NCBI RefSeq assembly: GCF_014384805.1 | Contig: NZ_JACRSS010000001.1 | Span: 62,001-126,000 of the forward strand | Length of the DNA stretch: 64,000 bases | Source of the DNA: Guopingia tenuis | GTDB taxonomy: Bacteria > Bacillota > Clostridia > Christensenellales > Christensenellaceae | Direction of reading: 5' to 3' | Part shown: positions 8,485 to 18,087 of the stretch, one piece after another | Layout: every line of letters starts with the position of its first letter | Position numbering within the stretch: the stretch's first letter is position 1 | Made by a program: the position numbers and the translations under genes | Notes under the pieces: generated by a model | Databases searched by the model: none | The model's input: the letters and a program-made list of their open reading frames with translations, nothing else | What the model was told of the DNA's origin: nothing

Positions 8485-10956
8485 ATGGACTACTTTGCAA
8501 GATTTACAGAGGGCGCGAAAAATGCCCTTGGTTTAGCGGCAGAATATGCCCGGTCTTTGGGCCACAATTATGTGGGAACCGAGCACGTTCTGGCAGGCTT
8601 ATTGGAAGAAGGCGGCGAGACCGCAAAGATTTTGAACGAGCAGGGAATTACGGAAGAAAACGTGAAAGATCTGATCCTGCGGGCAGTGGGCAAAGGCGAT
8701 TATGTTTTTAATGATAACTTTGGCTATACGCCCCGGGTGAAGATGATTCTTGAGCTTTCCAAAGCGATTGCCCGGCAGCTGGGCCACAACTATGTGGGCA
8801 GTGAGCATATGCTGTTCGCCCTGCTGCGGGAGCGGGAATGCCTGGCCAACCGGATTCTGCTGGAGCTGAATGCAGATTTCGGGCGGCTGGAGCAGAGCAT
8901 TTTGGGAATGGCAGAACCCGGCCGGGCAGGTGCCGGCGGAGAAACGGATGCTGCGGGCCATGGAAATACGCCCAAGCTGGATAAGTTTGGACGGGATCTG
9001 ACCCAGGCGGCAAGGAACGGCGAACTGGATCCGGTAATCGGCCGGGCCAAGGAAATTGAGCGGATCACACAGATTCTGATCCGCCGGACGAAGAATAACC
9101 CGGTGCTCATCGGCGAACCTGGCGTAGGTAAATCGGCCATTGCCGAAGGACTGGCACTGCGCATTGCTGAGGGGAATATCCCGGAGCTGCTGCGGGGCAA
9201 GCGGGTGATTTCGCTGGATCTGGCGGGCATGATCGCCGGAGCAAAATACCGCGGCGAATTTGAGGAGCGTTTCAAGGATGCCTTGAAGGAGCTGGTGAAG
9301 GATGGCAATGTGATTCTGTTCATCGATGAACTGCACACCATCGTAGGCGCGGGCGCGGCAGAGGGCGCCATGGACGCGGCCAATATGCTGAAGCCCATGC
9401 TGGCCCGGGGCGAGATCCAGGTTATCGGTGCAACCACGCTGGATGAATACCGCAAATACATTGAAAAGGATGCGGCTCTGGAGCGCCGGTTCCAGCCGGT
9501 TGTCGTCGGCGAGCCGACCAAGGAGGAGACGCTGGAGATCTTGAAGGGACTGCGGGATAAATACGAGGCGCATCATAAGGTGAAAATCACAGATGAGGCG
9601 CTGCAGGCGGCTGTTGAGCTTTCCGACCGCTATATCACCGATCGGTTCCTGCCCGACAAGGCCATTGACTTGATGGATGAGGCGGCATCCAAGGTTCGGA
9701 TCGGGATGTTTACTCCCACGCCGGACTTTAAGGATAAGGAAAAGGAATTGGAGAGTATCCGCGCCGAGAAGGAACAGGCCGTGACCCAGCAGAACTTTGA
9801 AAAGGCCGCCGAACTGCGGGACAAGGAAAAAGAGATTACCCTTGCTATGGAAGAAATGAAAAAATCCATGGAGAAGGAACGGGGCGCGGCAAAGGCCGAA
9901 GTTACCGAGGATGACATCGCGGCGATTGTTTCAGATTGGACACATGTGCCGGTGAAGAAGCTGACCGAGGATGAATCTCAGAAGCTTCTGCATTTGGAAG
10001 ACCTGCTCCATGCCCGGGTGATCGGGCAGGACGAGGCTGTGCAGGCGGTTTCCAAGGCGATCCGCCGGGCGCGCGCGGGCCTGAAAGACCCGAACCGGCC
10101 CATTGGCTCCTTTATCTTCCTGGGCCCAACGGGCGTGGGCAAGACCGAACTCTCCAAGGCTCTGGCGGAAGCGATGTTTGGCGATGAGGAATCCATCATC
10201 CGGCTGGATATGTCGGAATATATGGAACGGCATACGGTATCCAAGCTCATCGGTTCGCCTCCGGGATATGTGGGATTTGACGAGGGCGGCCAGCTGACCG
10301 AAAAAGTGCGGCGCAAGCCCTATTCGGTGGTGCTGTTCGATGAAATTGAGAAAGCGCATCCGGATGTGTTCAATATCCTCTTACAGATTCTGGAGGATGG
10401 GCGGCTGACGGATTCCCGGGGCCGGACAGTGGACTTCAAGAACACCATCATCATCATGACATCCAATGTGGGCGCGCATGATATTGCCAACCAGAAGAAA
10501 ATCGGCTTTGAGGCGGATCAGAAAGACCGCCACAGCTATGAGGATATGCGGGAGAACATCATGGCCGAGCTGAAACGCTCCTTCCGCCCGGAATTCTTAA
10601 ACCGGATCGATGATATCATCGTGTTCCATAAGCTGAACGAAGAGGATACCCTGGCCATCGCGAAGCTGATGCTGGGGACCATCGCAAAACGCCTGGATGA
10701 GCGGGATATTCATCTGAGCTATACGGAGGATGCGGCAAAGCTCCTGGCAAAACAGGGCTTTGACGAGGAATACGGCGCCCGCCCGCTGCGCCGGCTGATG
10801 CAGCAGACGGTGGAAGACCGGCTTTCGGAAGAGATTCTCGAAGGGAACATCAGTTTCGGGGATCAGGTGGAAATGTATACCGCGGATAACGAGGTGAAGT
10901 TCCGCAAGAAGGGCGAAGCTCCGGCTGAAGAGGCCGCTGCGGAGAAAAAGGAATAA
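8485..10956 (+). CDS. clpC: ATP-dependent Clp protease ATPase subunit ClpC
   Basis: 823 residues. Hsp100 unfoldase that threads substrates into ClpP and, with McsB, degrades arginine-phosphorylated proteins. Order of domains: two Clp N repeats (about 1-140, with [15 protein letters not shown] and [15 protein letters not shown]), AAA-1 with Walker A GEPGVGKS and Walker [11 protein letters not shown], the middle domain with a UVR motif ([15 protein letters not shown]), AAA-2 with GPTGVGKT and [13 protein letters not shown], and the C-terminal small domain [16 protein letters not shown] at 8476 is in frame but forms part of the ribosome binding site GAGGTG; ATG 8485 fits. Last gene of the CtsR operon. 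Confidence 0.96.
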   Translation: MDYFARFTEGAKNALGLAAEYARSLGHNYVGTEHVLAGLLEEGGETAKILNEQGITEENVKDLILRAVGKGDYVFNDNFGYTPRVKMILELSKAIARQLGHNYVGSEHMLFALLRERECLANRILLELNADFGRLEQSILGMAEPGRAGAGGETDAAGHGNTPKLDKFGRDLTQAARNGELDPVIGRAKEIERITQILIRRTKNNPVLIGEPGVGKSAIAEGLALRIAEGNIPELLRGKRVISLDLAGMIAGAKYRGEFEERFKDALKELVKDGNVILFIDELHTIVGAGAAEGAMDAANMLKPMLARGEIQVIGATTLDEYRKYIEKDAALERRFQPVVVGEPTKEETLEILKGLRDKYEAHHKVKITDEALQAAVELSDRYITDRFLPDKAIDLMDEAASKVRIGMFTPTPDFKDKEKELESIRAEKEQAVTQQNFEKAAELRDKEKEITLAMEEMKKSMEKERGAAKAEVTEDDIAAIVSDWTHVPVKKLTEDESQKLLHLEDLLHARVIGQDEAVQAVSKAIRRARAGLKDPNRPIGSFIFLGPTGVGKTELSKALAEAMFGDEESIIRLDMSEYMERHTVSKLIGSPPGYVGFDEGGQLTEKVRRKPYSVVLFDEIEKAHPDVFNILLQILEDGRLTDSRGRTVDFKNTIIIMTSNVGAHDIANQKKIGFEADQKDRHSYEDMRENIMAELKRSFRPEFLNRIDDIIVFHKLNEEDTLAIAKLMLGTIAKRLDERDIHLSYTEDAAKLLAKQGFDEEYGARPLRRLMQQTVEDRLSEEILEGNISFGDQVEMYTADNEVKFRKKGEAPAEEAAAEKKE

Positions 10957-10970
10957 GGGCATAAAGCCTG

Positions 10971-11000
10971 AGGCCGCCGGAAATTTCCGGCGGCCTTTTT
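10971..11000 (+). terminator. Terminator of the ctsR-clpC operon
   Basis: AGGCCGCCGG (10971-10980), loop AAATTT, CCGGCGGCCT (10987-10996) and a T run. Confidence 0.95.
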
Positions 11001-11403
11001 ATGTGTAAAAAAAGCTGTTGATAATCCACAAAGCAAGGATGGGGGCCTGAATACAGAAAGAAAGCGGGATAGTACACCTGCATCTGTGGAATATTCTCCG
11101 GAATGGATAGAACCTTTGATCTTTGAAAAGCCAGGCTTTTCATAAATGAAAAAAATCTTTGGAATGGAATAAACGAAAATTGATTTCGACTCACGATAGA
11201 GTTAATAAAAGGTTTTGCCGGAAAAAATAGATATTTGAGTCAAATTATTTTCATTTTTGTAACAATTGGGAGTGGGAAAAGTTGTATAATTATACTAGGT
11301 TAGTATTTTCCTTGAGGGAACAGGGGATGAAAACAAATAGAAAAATCCGCAGATGAGCGGAGGTACTGTTTTTGTGGAGAAATGGATTTTCCTGCTTTAA
11401 CGA
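11001..11403. other. Intergenic stretch without a recognisable gene
   Basis: About 400 nt, AT-richer than its surroundings, between the clpC terminator and the larE promoter. It holds a short hairpin (11124-11142), a second -10-like TATAAT at 11285-11290 without a convincing -35, and a small TCCGC/GCGGA inverted repeat near 11347. No frame shows family similarity or a ribosome binding site, and I see no known riboswitch. Confidence 0.5.
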
Positions 11404-11433
11404 TTGACTTTCCCGTGCCGCCGTAGGTATAAT
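11404..11433 (+). promoter_or_regulatory. Promoter of larE
   Basis: TTGACT (11404-11409) and TATAAT (11428-11433) with 18-bp spacing. The leader of about 75 nt to the larE start shows no known regulatory RNA. Confidence 0.8.
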
Positions 11434-11517
11434 AAAAAGGAGTAAGTTGCTCGTTAACAGTTTGTAAAATCCGAAGGCTAAGGGGAAAAGGAACGTCCCT
11501 GCTAAGGAGTATTGGGC

Positions 11518-12315
11518 ATGCAGGAAAAGGTTCAGAGACTATGTGAAGTCATAAAAGAATATGACCGGGTGGCAGTTTGCCTGTCCGGCGGTTCGGATAG
11601 CTCCCTTGTGGCGATTGCCGCAGTGAAGGCTCTGGGGAGAGAAAATGTCGTGGGAGTTACGGTAAACACCTCCTTCCTCACGGGAGAGGAGCTGGATCAG
11701 AGCGCGAAGCTGTGCCGCCTTCTGGGCATTGAGCATATGGCGCCGCGGGCTTTTCTCTTGAATGACGACCGTATTCTGAAAAATGATGAGAAGCGCTGCT
11801 ATTATTGCAAGCAGAGCATTGCAAAGGCCGTTTGGGAAGCGGCCAGGGAAAAGCGGATCCGCGTCCTTCTGGATGGAAGCAGCGTGCAGGAAGACGGCAT
11901 TGATGCGGCAGGGGAGCGGAAGCTGCGGGATACGATTGTCGTGAGCCCTCTCATCAAGGCGGATATCCATAAAAAAGAGATTGCGGAGATGCTGAAATTC
12001 CTTGGAATGCGCCAGTTCGTCCGGCCGGAAAACGCATGTCTGGCCACGCGGATTGCCCTTGGTGAACCGATCACGGTGAAAAAGCTGCGTTGGATACGCG
12101 CGGCAGAAAACTATATCCGGAACCTGGGCTTTGACCTGGTGCGCGTGCGGGTGCAGGGCGGCGATGCGAGGGTGGAAGTGGAAAAGGAGATGGTTCCCAA
12201 GCTCATGGAAATGAGCGAGGATGTGATTCAGGAGCTCATGGGGATGGGCTATAAAAATGTGGAGATTGATCCGCAGGGATATAAAAACAGCCGCTGCGGA
12301 ATCAATGTGCAATAG
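11518..12315 (+). CDS. larE: LarE-like ATP-dependent sacrificial sulfur transferase
   Basis: 265 residues of the LarE family (COG1606), PP-loop ATPases that donate the sulfur of a protein cysteine to pyridinium dicarboxylate while building the nickel-pincer cofactor of lactate racemase and related enzymes. The pyrophosphatase loop is CLSGGSDSSL; EKRCYYCKQSI and the ENACLATRI segment match the family, and the latter holds the cysteine that is sacrificed in well-studied members. TTG 11512 is in frame but only 2 nt from AAGGAG (11504-11509), so ATG 11518 is preferred. No larA, larB or larC is present nearby; guaA follows after a hairpin, so a cofactor role is known for the family but not shown here. 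Confidence 0.8.
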   Translation: MQEKVQRLCEVIKEYDRVAVCLSGGSDSSLVAIAAVKALGRENVVGVTVNTSFLTGEELDQSAKLCRLLGIEHMAPRAFLLNDDRILKNDEKRCYYCKQSIAKAVWEAAREKRIRVLLDGSSVQEDGIDAAGERKLRDTIVVSPLIKADIHKKEIAEMLKFLGMRQFVRPENACLATRIALGEPITVKKLRWIRAAENYIRNLGFDLVRVRVQGGDARVEVEKEMVPKLMEMSEDVIQELMGMGYKNVEIDPQGYKNSRCGINVQ

Positions 12316-12328
12316 AGAAATAGTTTAG

Positions 12329-12351
12329 GCCTGCGCCATTTTGGCGCAGGC
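12329..12351 (+). terminator. Hairpin between larE and guaA
   Basis: GCCTGCGCC (12329-12337), loop ATTTT, GGCGCAGGC (12343-12351). The following TATACATTTT is a weak T tract, so termination may be partial and guaA may be read in part from the larE promoter. Confidence 0.6.
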
Positions 12352-12393
12352 TATACATTTTATAAAAGATTTGCAAAAGAGGAGGACACCAAC

Positions 12394-13923
12394 ATGAGGG
12401 AAACGGTATTGGTGCTGGATTTCGGCGGCCAATATAACCAGCTGATAGCAAGAAGGGTCCGGGAGCTGCATGTATATTGCGAGCTTCTTCCCTATGACAC
12501 GCCGCTGGAAACAGTTAAGGCATATGATCCCCTGGGAATCATTCTGACAGGCGGGCCGAAAAATGTGTATGGCGAGGCGGCGCCGAAGTGTGATCCGCGC
12601 ATTTTTTCCTCCGGCATCCCGATTTTGGGGATTTGTTATGGGAGCCAGTTGCTGGCGCATACGCTGGGCGGGCAGGTTTCCCATGCGCCCCAGGGCGAAT
12701 ACGGAAAGGCCGAGATTACCTATGAACAGAGTGTGCTGTTTTCGGGGATGGAGCAGCATTCGGAATGTTGGATGAGCCATATGGATTATATCTCCAAAGC
12801 CCCGGAAGGCTTTGCTGTTTTGGCGGCGACGGCAAACTGTCCCGTGGCCGCATTTGGAAACGATGCAAAGAAGATTTACGGCGTCCAGTTCCATCCGGAA
12901 GTCCGCCACACTGTACAGGGGATGCAGATACTGAAAAATTTCCTTTATGGGGTCTGCGGCGCGAAAGGGGATTGGACGATGAAATCCTATGCGGCGACGG
13001 CTGTGGAACAGATCCGCCGGAAGGTGGGCGATAAAAAGGTTCTGCTGGCTCTCTCCGGCGGGGTAGACAGCTCGGTGGCGGCTGTGCTGCTTCACCGTGC
13101 CATCGGGAAAAACCTGATCTGCATTTTTGTAGACCACGGTTTGCTGCGGAAGAACGAGGCGGATGAAGTGGAAGAGGTTTTCTGCCGCACCTATGATATG
13201 AACTTCACCCGGGTCTGCGCTCAGGAGCGGTTCTTAAAGAAACTGGCCGGCCATAGGGAACCGGAGGAGAAGCGGAAAATCATCGGCGAAGAATTTATCC
13301 GCGTATTTGAAGAAGAGGCGAAAAAGATCGGGAAGGTGGATTTCCTGGCGCAGGGAACCATTTATCCCGATGTGGTGGAGAGCGGCAAGGGAGATGCGGC
13401 GCTGATTAAGAGCCACCATAATGTTGGCGGTCTGCCGGATACCGTCGACTTTGACGAGATCATCGAACCTCTGCGGGATCTATTCAAAGATGAGGTTCGG
13501 GCTTTGGGAGAAGAATTGGGCATTCCCCATCATCTTGTCTGGCGGCAGCCTTTCCCCGGCCCGGGTCTGGCGATCCGCATTATTGGAGAAATTACGGAGG
13601 AAAAGCTGGAGATCCTGCGGGAAGCGGATTACATTTTGCGGGATGAGATTGCAAAAGCCGGGCTGGACCGTGAGATATGGCAGTATTTTGCCGTGCTGAC
13701 CGGGATGCGCAGCGTAGGTGTCATGGGGGACGAGAGGACCTATGATTATACTATCGCCCTTCGCGCTGTGACCAGCGTGGACGGAATGACGGCGGATTGG
13801 GCGCGTATTCCCTATGATACGCTGGCAAAGATTTCCAACCGGATTGTCAATGAGGTGAAACACGTCAACCGCCTGGTTTATGATATCACAAGCAAGCCGC
13901 CGGCAACGATTGAGTGGGAATAA
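12394..13923 (+). CDS. guaA: GMP synthase (glutamine-hydrolysing), complete
   Basis: 509 residues with both functional halves. Residues 1-190 are a class I glutamine amidotransferase: catalytic Cys in [14 protein letters not shown] and the His/Glu pair in GVQFHPEV. The synthetase half has the PP-loop [37 protein letters not shown] and the dimerisation segment [15 protein letters not shown], ending in PPATIEWE. It converts XMP to GMP using ammonia released from glutamine. GAGGAG upstream supports the ATG. The last 11 nt of the gene form the left copy of the direct repeat bounding the mobile element, so insertion left the coding sequence intact. A second, glutaminase-less GMP synthase lies at 34184-35470. 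Confidence 0.97.
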   Translation: MRETVLVLDFGGQYNQLIARRVRELHVYCELLPYDTPLETVKAYDPLGIILTGGPKNVYGEAAPKCDPRIFSSGIPILGICYGSQLLAHTLGGQVSHAPQGEYGKAEITYEQSVLFSGMEQHSECWMSHMDYISKAPEGFAVLAATANCPVAAFGNDAKKIYGVQFHPEVRHTVQGMQILKNFLYGVCGAKGDWTMKSYAATAVEQIRRKVGDKKVLLALSGGVDSSVAAVLLHRAIGKNLICIFVDHGLLRKNEADEVEEVFCRTYDMNFTRVCAQERFLKKLAGHREPEEKRKIIGEEFIRVFEEEAKKIGKVDFLAQGTIYPDVVESGKGDAALIKSHHNVGGLPDTVDFDEIIEPLRDLFKDEVRALGEELGIPHHLVWRQPFPGPGLAIRIIGEITEEKLEILREADYILRDEIAKAGLDREIWQYFAVLTGMRSVGVMGDERTYDYTIALRAVTSVDGMTADWARIPYDTLAKISNRIVNEVKHVNRLVYDITSKPPATIEWE

Positions 13924-13924
13924 A
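13912..13924 (+). repeat. attL core (left direct repeat)
   Basis: GAGTGGGAATAAA, spanning the guaA stop codon. Identical to 24198-24210. Confidence 0.88.
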
Positions 13925-13981
13925 CGGAACACCGCAAAAATCCAGTATTCATGCGGGTTTGCGGCGTTCGGAGAAGTCTTT

Positions 13982-13999
13982 TGATAACAATTTGATAAC
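13982..13999 (+). repeat. Left candidate integrase arm site
   Basis: TGATAACAATTTGATAAC: two TGATAAC boxes 4 nt apart, 70 nt inside the left end. The same arrangement recurs near the right end at 24079-24096. Confidence 0.5.
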
Positions 14000-14092
14000 A
14001 GCCATATAAGTGCCGTTATTCTTGCAACCCAGTGGTTTATGGGTTACAGAATGATAAAAGGCGGCTTGTGTGGCGAAAGAAATCCATATTAG

Positions 14093-14139
14093 AAAGCCCT
14101 TAGCTGTGGGTAATGATTCCATAGCTAAGGGCTTTTTGT
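14093..14139. terminator. Terminator at the left end of the element
   Basis: AAAGCCCTTAGCT (14093-14105) pairs with AGCTAAGGGCTTT (14123-14135), with T runs on both strands. It closes the minus-strand pair of genes and would also shield them from guaA transcription. Confidence 0.85.
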
Positions 14140-14163
14140 CGTTCTTATAGCTTTATGCGGAGA

Positions 14164-14472
14164 TCATTTTGATGATAATAGATCAAGAAATTTGTTGTAT
14201 GCACTATAGTAGTTTTCTACCATTTCTGAAAAAAGTGGGTCTACTTGGCACCCAGAAGGGATTTTCTTTTTCTTTTCAATACCCAAAAATCCTTTTTCGC
14301 CAGTTCTCACCTTAGAATATGATATTTCAGATACATCAGGAAAATGGTCGGTTTCAATAGTTCCATTTCCGGCTCCATCATTAAGGTAAAAATCGCCACG
14401 GACGTTTATGCCGTACTTGTTGTTCATATAAACCATTGCTAATTCGTGGGCAATTTGTTCTTTTGAAACCAT
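14164..14472 (-). CDS. Small protein of unknown function
   Basis: 102 residues, not recognised. The N-terminal half, EQIAHELAMVYMNNKYGINV, looks like a helix resembling the start of short proteins often found beside XRE regulators in Firmicutes mobile elements; the remainder is mixed and ends in a helical LLSSK tail. There is no signal peptide or membrane segment. It starts 4 nt after the stop of the XRE gene (14477-15010), so both are translated from one minus-strand message controlled from about 15.15 kb. A role linked to that regulator is a guess based only on position. Confidence 0.65.
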   Translation of the reverse strand: MVSKEQIAHELAMVYMNNKYGINVRGDFYLNDGAGNGTIETDHFPDVSEISYSKVRTGEKGFLGIEKKKKIPSGCQVDPLFSEMVENYYSAYNKFLDLLSSK

Positions 14473-14476
14473 AATA

Positions 14477-15010
14477 TTACTCCTCTTTATCCAATTTGTC
14501 CTTGAATACTTTAGCCAGCGTATCGCTTAACTCCTGCGAAGGCACTTTCGCCCAGAGCTGCGTGGTGTCGTATTTCGGATAGTAGTAACGCCAGCGGTCG
14601 TAATCGTCCTTGCCGATTTCACCGGCAGAGAGCTTGTCCGCCTGCTCTTTCCACGCATAGAGCATTTGCAACAGCTCGTAAGCCTCTTTGCCCTTGTCTT
14701 TGTTGACTTTCAGGCAAACTTCTCCGTCCGCTTCGCTGACGGTCAGCCCATAAACATCTTCAAGGGTAAATAAGGTGTGCATAAGACCGATCTGACTGTC
14801 AATGTCAGGAACATCAAGAGCCTGCGGGGAAACATCAAGCACCTGTGCCAGTGCAGCCGTTAAATCCGCCTTTGGTTTGCGGGAGCCGGTTTCATATTGC
14901 GCCAAGCGCACATCGGCGCTTCTTTCGGGAAACCCGATGGCCATACCAAGATATTTTTGCGTCATACCACGCAGAAGTCTGAAAAAATGGATTCTCTCAC
15001 CAATCGCCAT
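14477..15010 (-). CDS. XRE-family transcriptional regulator
   Basis: 177 residues. The N-terminal 65 residues form an XRE helix-turn-helix: ERIHFFRLLRGMTQKYLGMA then a short insertion, RLAQYETGSRKPKADLTAALAQVLDVSPQAL. The rest (about 70-177) is an acidic, helical domain of unknown function with WKEQADKLSAGEIGKDDYDRW. Proteins of this form are common first genes of Firmicutes integrative elements and probably control excision or transfer. A good promoter (TTGACT-18-TATACT) and an inverted repeat lie upstream, divergent from the xis-int promoter at 15219-15247, so it is well placed to control both directions. Confidence 0.85.
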   Translation of the reverse strand: MAIGERIHFFRLLRGMTQKYLGMAIGFPERSADVRLAQYETGSRKPKADLTAALAQVLDVSPQALDVPDIDSQIGLMHTLFTLEDVYGLTVSEADGEVCLKVNKDKGKEAYELLQMLYAWKEQADKLSAGEIGKDDYDRWRYYYPKYDTTQLWAKVPSQELSDTLAKVFKDKLDKEE

Positions 15011-15120
15011 AATGGTTACACTCCTCGCTTATGTATCTGCAACCAGTATAAGAACCTGTCAAGCACCGGGTAGTATTTTCTGCGAAAATTTCCACCATCT
15101 CCCGCTTGACAGAACCTTGA

Positions 15121-15176
15121 ACTGGTCGTCAATTTATTCTACGACCAGTATAGCAGATATGTTTAGTGAAAGTCAA
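15121..15176 (-). promoter_or_regulatory. Promoter and inverted repeat of the XRE operon
   Basis: On the minus strand TTGACT (15176-15171) and TATACT (15152-15147) are 18 bp apart. Immediately downstream, ACTGGTCGT (15121-15129) and ACGACCAGT (15141-15149) form an inverted repeat that overlaps the -10 box, a plausible operator. Confidence 0.7.
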
Positions 15177-15218
15177 GAAAAATAAAACAAAAAAGTTTAA
15201 TATTTTCTCCAAAACCGC

Positions 15219-15247
15219 TTTACAAAAGCAAATTTGCTTAGTATAAT
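15219..15247 (+). promoter_or_regulatory. Promoter of the xis-int operon
   Basis: TTTACA (15219-15224), 17 bp, TATAAT (15242-15247). The leader to the xis-like gene is about 135 nt and contains GC-rich inverted segments (15290-15345) with no known motif. Confidence 0.8.
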
Positions 15248-15387
15248 GAGAATACATTAAGCATATAAGTTTAATGTCTGTCGTGCGTCACGGTAATGGC
15301 GTACCCGCCCGGGCAAATCGGAAGGCGGCAAGAAAGTATTCCGACACGAAATAAATGAAACTAAAAACAGAAGGGAAGGTGATGTAT

Positions 15388-15576
15388 ATGGAAAACAGGT
15401 TTATCCGTGCTGATGATGTGGCGCAGGAACTAAATGTATCAAAGCCCTATGCCTATAGGCTTATCAGAAAGCTGAACGAGGAACTAAAGGCAAAGGGGTT
15501 TATTACGATTGCAGGGCGTGTCAATCGCCAGTATTTTTATGAAAGGCTCTATGGAGCCGGAAAGGAGAAGGAATAA
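15388..15576 (+). CDS. Xis-like helix-turn-helix protein
   Basis: 62 residues. The segment FIRADDVAQELNVSKPYAYRLIRKLNEEL is a MerR/excisionase-type helix-turn-helix, followed by a short C-terminal strand and GRVNRQYFYERLYG. Small proteins like this usually bind att DNA and tilt the integrase towards excision. In-frame starts also exist at 15355 and 15382; GGAAGG at 15374-15379 gives normal spacing only for ATG 15388. The stop TAA overlaps the integrase ATG (15576), as in many xis-int pairs. Excisionase function is inferred from size, fold and position. Confidence 0.75.
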   Translation: MENRFIRADDVAQELNVSKPYAYRLIRKLNEELKAKGFITIAGRVNRQYFYERLYGAGKEKE

Positions 15577-16667
15577 TGCCGGTATTCAAAAATGAGGACA
15601 ACGGTACTTGGTATGTGATGGCAAGATATGTGAACTGGAAAGGCGAGCGCAAGCAGAAATGCAAGCGTGGCTTTACCACGAAGAAAGAAGCACAGGAATG
15701 GGAGCGGATGTTCCAGCTACAGAATTCCTCTGACCTTGATATGAGCTTTGAGGCATTTACGGAGCTGTATATCCGAGATGTGAAAAATCGCCTGAAGGAA
15801 AACACTTGGCTGACGAAGGAGCATATTATCCGCACGAAGATACTGCCCTTTTTCGGCAAGCTGAAAATCAGCGAGATTTCCACAAAAGAGATTATCACTT
15901 GGCAGAACGAAATGCTTGCCTACCGTGACGAGAAGAAAAAGCCGTATTCGCAGACCTATCTGAAGACGCTGCACAATCAGCTTTCCGCTATCTTTAACCA
16001 CGCTGTACGCTATTACGAGCTGCGCTCCAATCCCGCCGCAAAGGTGGGAAACATGGGCAGTGAGGAACACAGGGAAATGCTGTTCTGGACGAAAGAGGAA
16101 TATAAGAAGTTTGCTTTTGAGATGATGGACAAGCCCGTTTCCTTTTACGCCTTTGAGATGCTCTACTGGTGCGGTATCCGTGAAGGCGAGTTGCTGGCGC
16201 TGACTCCTGCGGACTTTGACTTTGACAAGGAAACGGTCACGATCAACAAGTCCTATCAGCGTCTGCACGGGGAAGATGTGATTACCACGCCGAAAACAAA
16301 GAAAAGCAACCGCACTATTAAAATGCCGCATTTTCTCTGTGAGGAAATGCAGGAATATCTCGGTATGCTCTACGGACTCAAAAAGAAAGACCGTATTTTT
16401 ACGGTAACGAAAAGCTATCTTCATCACGAGATGGACAGAGGGGCGAAAGCCGCAGGCGTGAAGCGCATCCGCATTCACGACCTTCGTCACAGCCACATCA
16501 GTTTGCTGATCGATATGGGATTTTCGGCGGTGGCGATTGCCGACCGTGTAGGACATGAAAGCATTGAGATCACTTATCAGTACGCCCATCTATTCCCGTC
16601 CAAACAGACGGAAATGGCGGAGCGATTGGACGATTTAGGGAAAGGAGATTTTGAAAATGTCAGCTAA
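15576..16667 (+). CDS. int: Tyrosine recombinase (integrase)
   Basis: 363 residues. An N-terminal arm-DNA-binding domain (about 1-50, GTWYVMARYVNWKGERKQK) is followed by a SAM-like core-binding domain (55-165) and the catalytic domain. The active-site residues are visible: Arg in CGIREGELLAL, HDLRHSH (His-x-x-Arg), the GH of DRVGHESIE and the nucleophile Tyr in ITYQYAHLF. It would catalyse insertion and excision between the 13-bp repeats at the guaA end. The gene overlaps both neighbours: xis by 1 nt and the small protein after it by 11 nt. Paired TGATAAC boxes near both ends of the element are candidate arm sites for its N-terminal domain. Confidence 0.93.
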   Translation: MPVFKNEDNGTWYVMARYVNWKGERKQKCKRGFTTKKEAQEWERMFQLQNSSDLDMSFEAFTELYIRDVKNRLKENTWLTKEHIIRTKILPFFGKLKISEISTKEIITWQNEMLAYRDEKKKPYSQTYLKTLHNQLSAIFNHAVRYYELRSNPAAKVGNMGSEEHREMLFWTKEEYKKFAFEMMDKPVSFYAFEMLYWCGIREGELLALTPADFDFDKETVTINKSYQRLHGEDVITTPKTKKSNRTIKMPHFLCEEMQEYLGMLYGLKKKDRIFTVTKSYLHHEMDRGAKAAGVKRIRIHDLRHSHISLLIDMGFSAVAIADRVGHESIEITYQYAHLFPSKQTEMAERLDDLGKGDFENVS

Positions 16668-16989
16668 GAACAGAGACAACAAAAACCGATGGAGAAATAT
16701 CACGGTGGGATTTCGGGTATCGCCCGAAAAAAATGAACGCATTAACAAGGCGGTTGCCTTATCGGGATTGCCGAAGCAGGAATACTGCTACCGCCGCTGT
16801 CTTAATCAGGATGTAGTGGTGCAGGGCAATCCGAGGGTGTATAAGGCTCTGAAACAGGAGCTTGCCGCCGTCCTTGCGGAGTTGCAGCGTATTGAGGCAG
16901 GAAATAGAATGGACGAGGAATTGCTCAATTTCATTGAACTAATCGCTGTCATTTTTGGCGGCTTGAAGGGAAAGGAACAGAATGAATAG
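16657..16989 (+). CDS. Small MobC-like relaxosome protein
   Basis: 110 residues. The pattern NITVGFRVSPEKNERINKAVALSGLPKQEYCYRRCL is that of a ribbon-helix-helix protein of the MobC/plasmid mobilisation type; a coiled region (ALKQELAAVLAELQRIEAG) follows. Such proteins bind oriT and help the relaxase. A TTG at 16651 is in frame, but AAAGGAG at 16641-16647 favours ATG 16657. It overlaps the integrase 3' end. The identification rests on pattern and on the RepA-like ATPase and relaxase genes downstream. Confidence 0.7.
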   Translation: MSAKNRDNKNRWRNITVGFRVSPEKNERINKAVALSGLPKQEYCYRRCLNQDVVVQGNPRVYKALKQELAAVLAELQRIEAGNRMDEELLNFIELIAVIFGGLKGKEQNE

Positions 16990-17128
16990 ACAAAAAGAAA
17001 TGACCGCCTGTAACACATCTGTTGGTGCAGATGAAAGGCAGTCACTCCATGTAACTAATTACAGTATAACCAATCAAAACGGAAATATCAATGCTTTTCT
17101 TCTGAAAGGCGGTGGCAGGAATGGCTGA
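16982..17128 (+). CDS. Short polar protein, unknown
   Basis: 48 residues rich in Asn, Thr, Ser and Gly, unrecognised. Support comes from a GGAAAGGA ribosome binding site 6 nt before ATG 16982 and from tight overlaps on both sides: the start lies within the end of the MobC-like gene, the stop overlaps the ATG of the RepA-like gene (ATGGCTGA). It may act mainly as a translational coupler. Confidence 0.5.
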   Translation: MNRQKEMTACNTSVGADERQSLHVTNYSITNQNGNINAFLLKGGGRNG

Positions 17129-18083
17129 ACTGAAAATTATCAGTATGGATGAAGTACAGAGCAAGGAAGTAAACTGGCTCTGGTATCCATATATCCCATA
17201 CGGGAAAATCACAATCATTCAGGGCGATCCCGGCGAGGGCAAAACAACTTTGGCTTTGAGGCTGGCGGCGCTTCTCTCAAAGGGAGAAGCACTGCCCTAT
17301 GACAATACCGAGCGTGAGCCTGTAAAAATTATCTATCAAACTGCCGAGGACGGTCTTGAAGATACCATCAAACCGAGATTGGAAGCGGCAGAAGCGGACT
17401 GCACGCAGATCAAAGTTATAGACGAATCAGAAGCCGCACTCAGTATGCTGGACGAGCGCATTGAAAAAGCAATCATAGAAGTCGGCGCAAGGGTGGTAAT
17501 TCTTGATCCGATTCAGGCGTATGTCGGCGCTAATATCAATATGAACAACGCCAACGAAGTCCGTAATGTGATGGCTCAGCTTGGACGAATCGCAGAAAAA
17601 TATGACTGTGCAGTTCTGCTCGTCGGTCATATGAACAAAGGAAGCGGAAACAAATCTTCCTACCGTGGACTTGGCTCAATCGACTTTCAGGCTTCGGCAA
17701 GAAGTGTTCTGATTGTCGCGAGAATCAAAGACAATCCGCAGGTCAGAGTGATGGTGCAGGACAAGTCTTCCCTTGCACCCGAAGGTGAAGCGATTGCCTT
17801 TGAACTGGACAAGGAAAACGGATTCAGCTGGCTCGGACATTACGATATCTCGGTTGACGATCTGTTAAGCGGTATTCCGAAGGAAAAGAAATCAGAGCAG
17901 GCTGAAAACTTAATACTCGAATATCTTTCAAAGGGGAGATACCTGCAGAAAGAATTGGTGAAGAAAGCACAGGCGATAGGAATCTCAAAGCGTGTGCTGG
18001 ACGAAGCAAAGAAAACACTGAATGTCCAATCCGTTAAAGAGGGCAGTCAGTGGTACTGGCAGCTTCCCGAAAAAATGAAGTGA
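17121..18083 (+). CDS. RepA-like AAA (RecA-fold) ATPase
   Basis: 320 residues of the RepA/AAA_25 helicase-like family used by plasmids and integrative elements for replication. Walker A is GDPGEGKTTLALRLA near residue 32, Walker B VVILDPIQAY near 125, then LLVGHMNKGSG and the arginine-containing GLGSIDFQASARS, as in hexameric RepA/DnaB-type ATPases. The C-terminal third has a winged-helix-like stretch (LQKELVKKAQAIGISKRVLD). GTG 17112 is possible, but ATG 17121 has AAGGCGG at the right distance. It could allow the excised circle to replicate, which is an inference from the family. Confidence 0.85.
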   Translation: MAELKIISMDEVQSKEVNWLWYPYIPYGKITIIQGDPGEGKTTLALRLAALLSKGEALPYDNTEREPVKIIYQTAEDGLEDTIKPRLEAAEADCTQIKVIDESEAALSMLDERIEKAIIEVGARVVILDPIQAYVGANINMNNANEVRNVMAQLGRIAEKYDCAVLLVGHMNKGSGNKSSYRGLGSIDFQASARSVLIVARIKDNPQVRVMVQDKSSLAPEGEAIAFELDKENGFSWLGHYDISVDDLLSGIPKEKKSEQAENLILEYLSKGRYLQKELVKKAQAIGISKRVLDEAKKTLNVQSVKEGSQWYWQLPEKMK

Positions 18084-18087
18084 GTTT

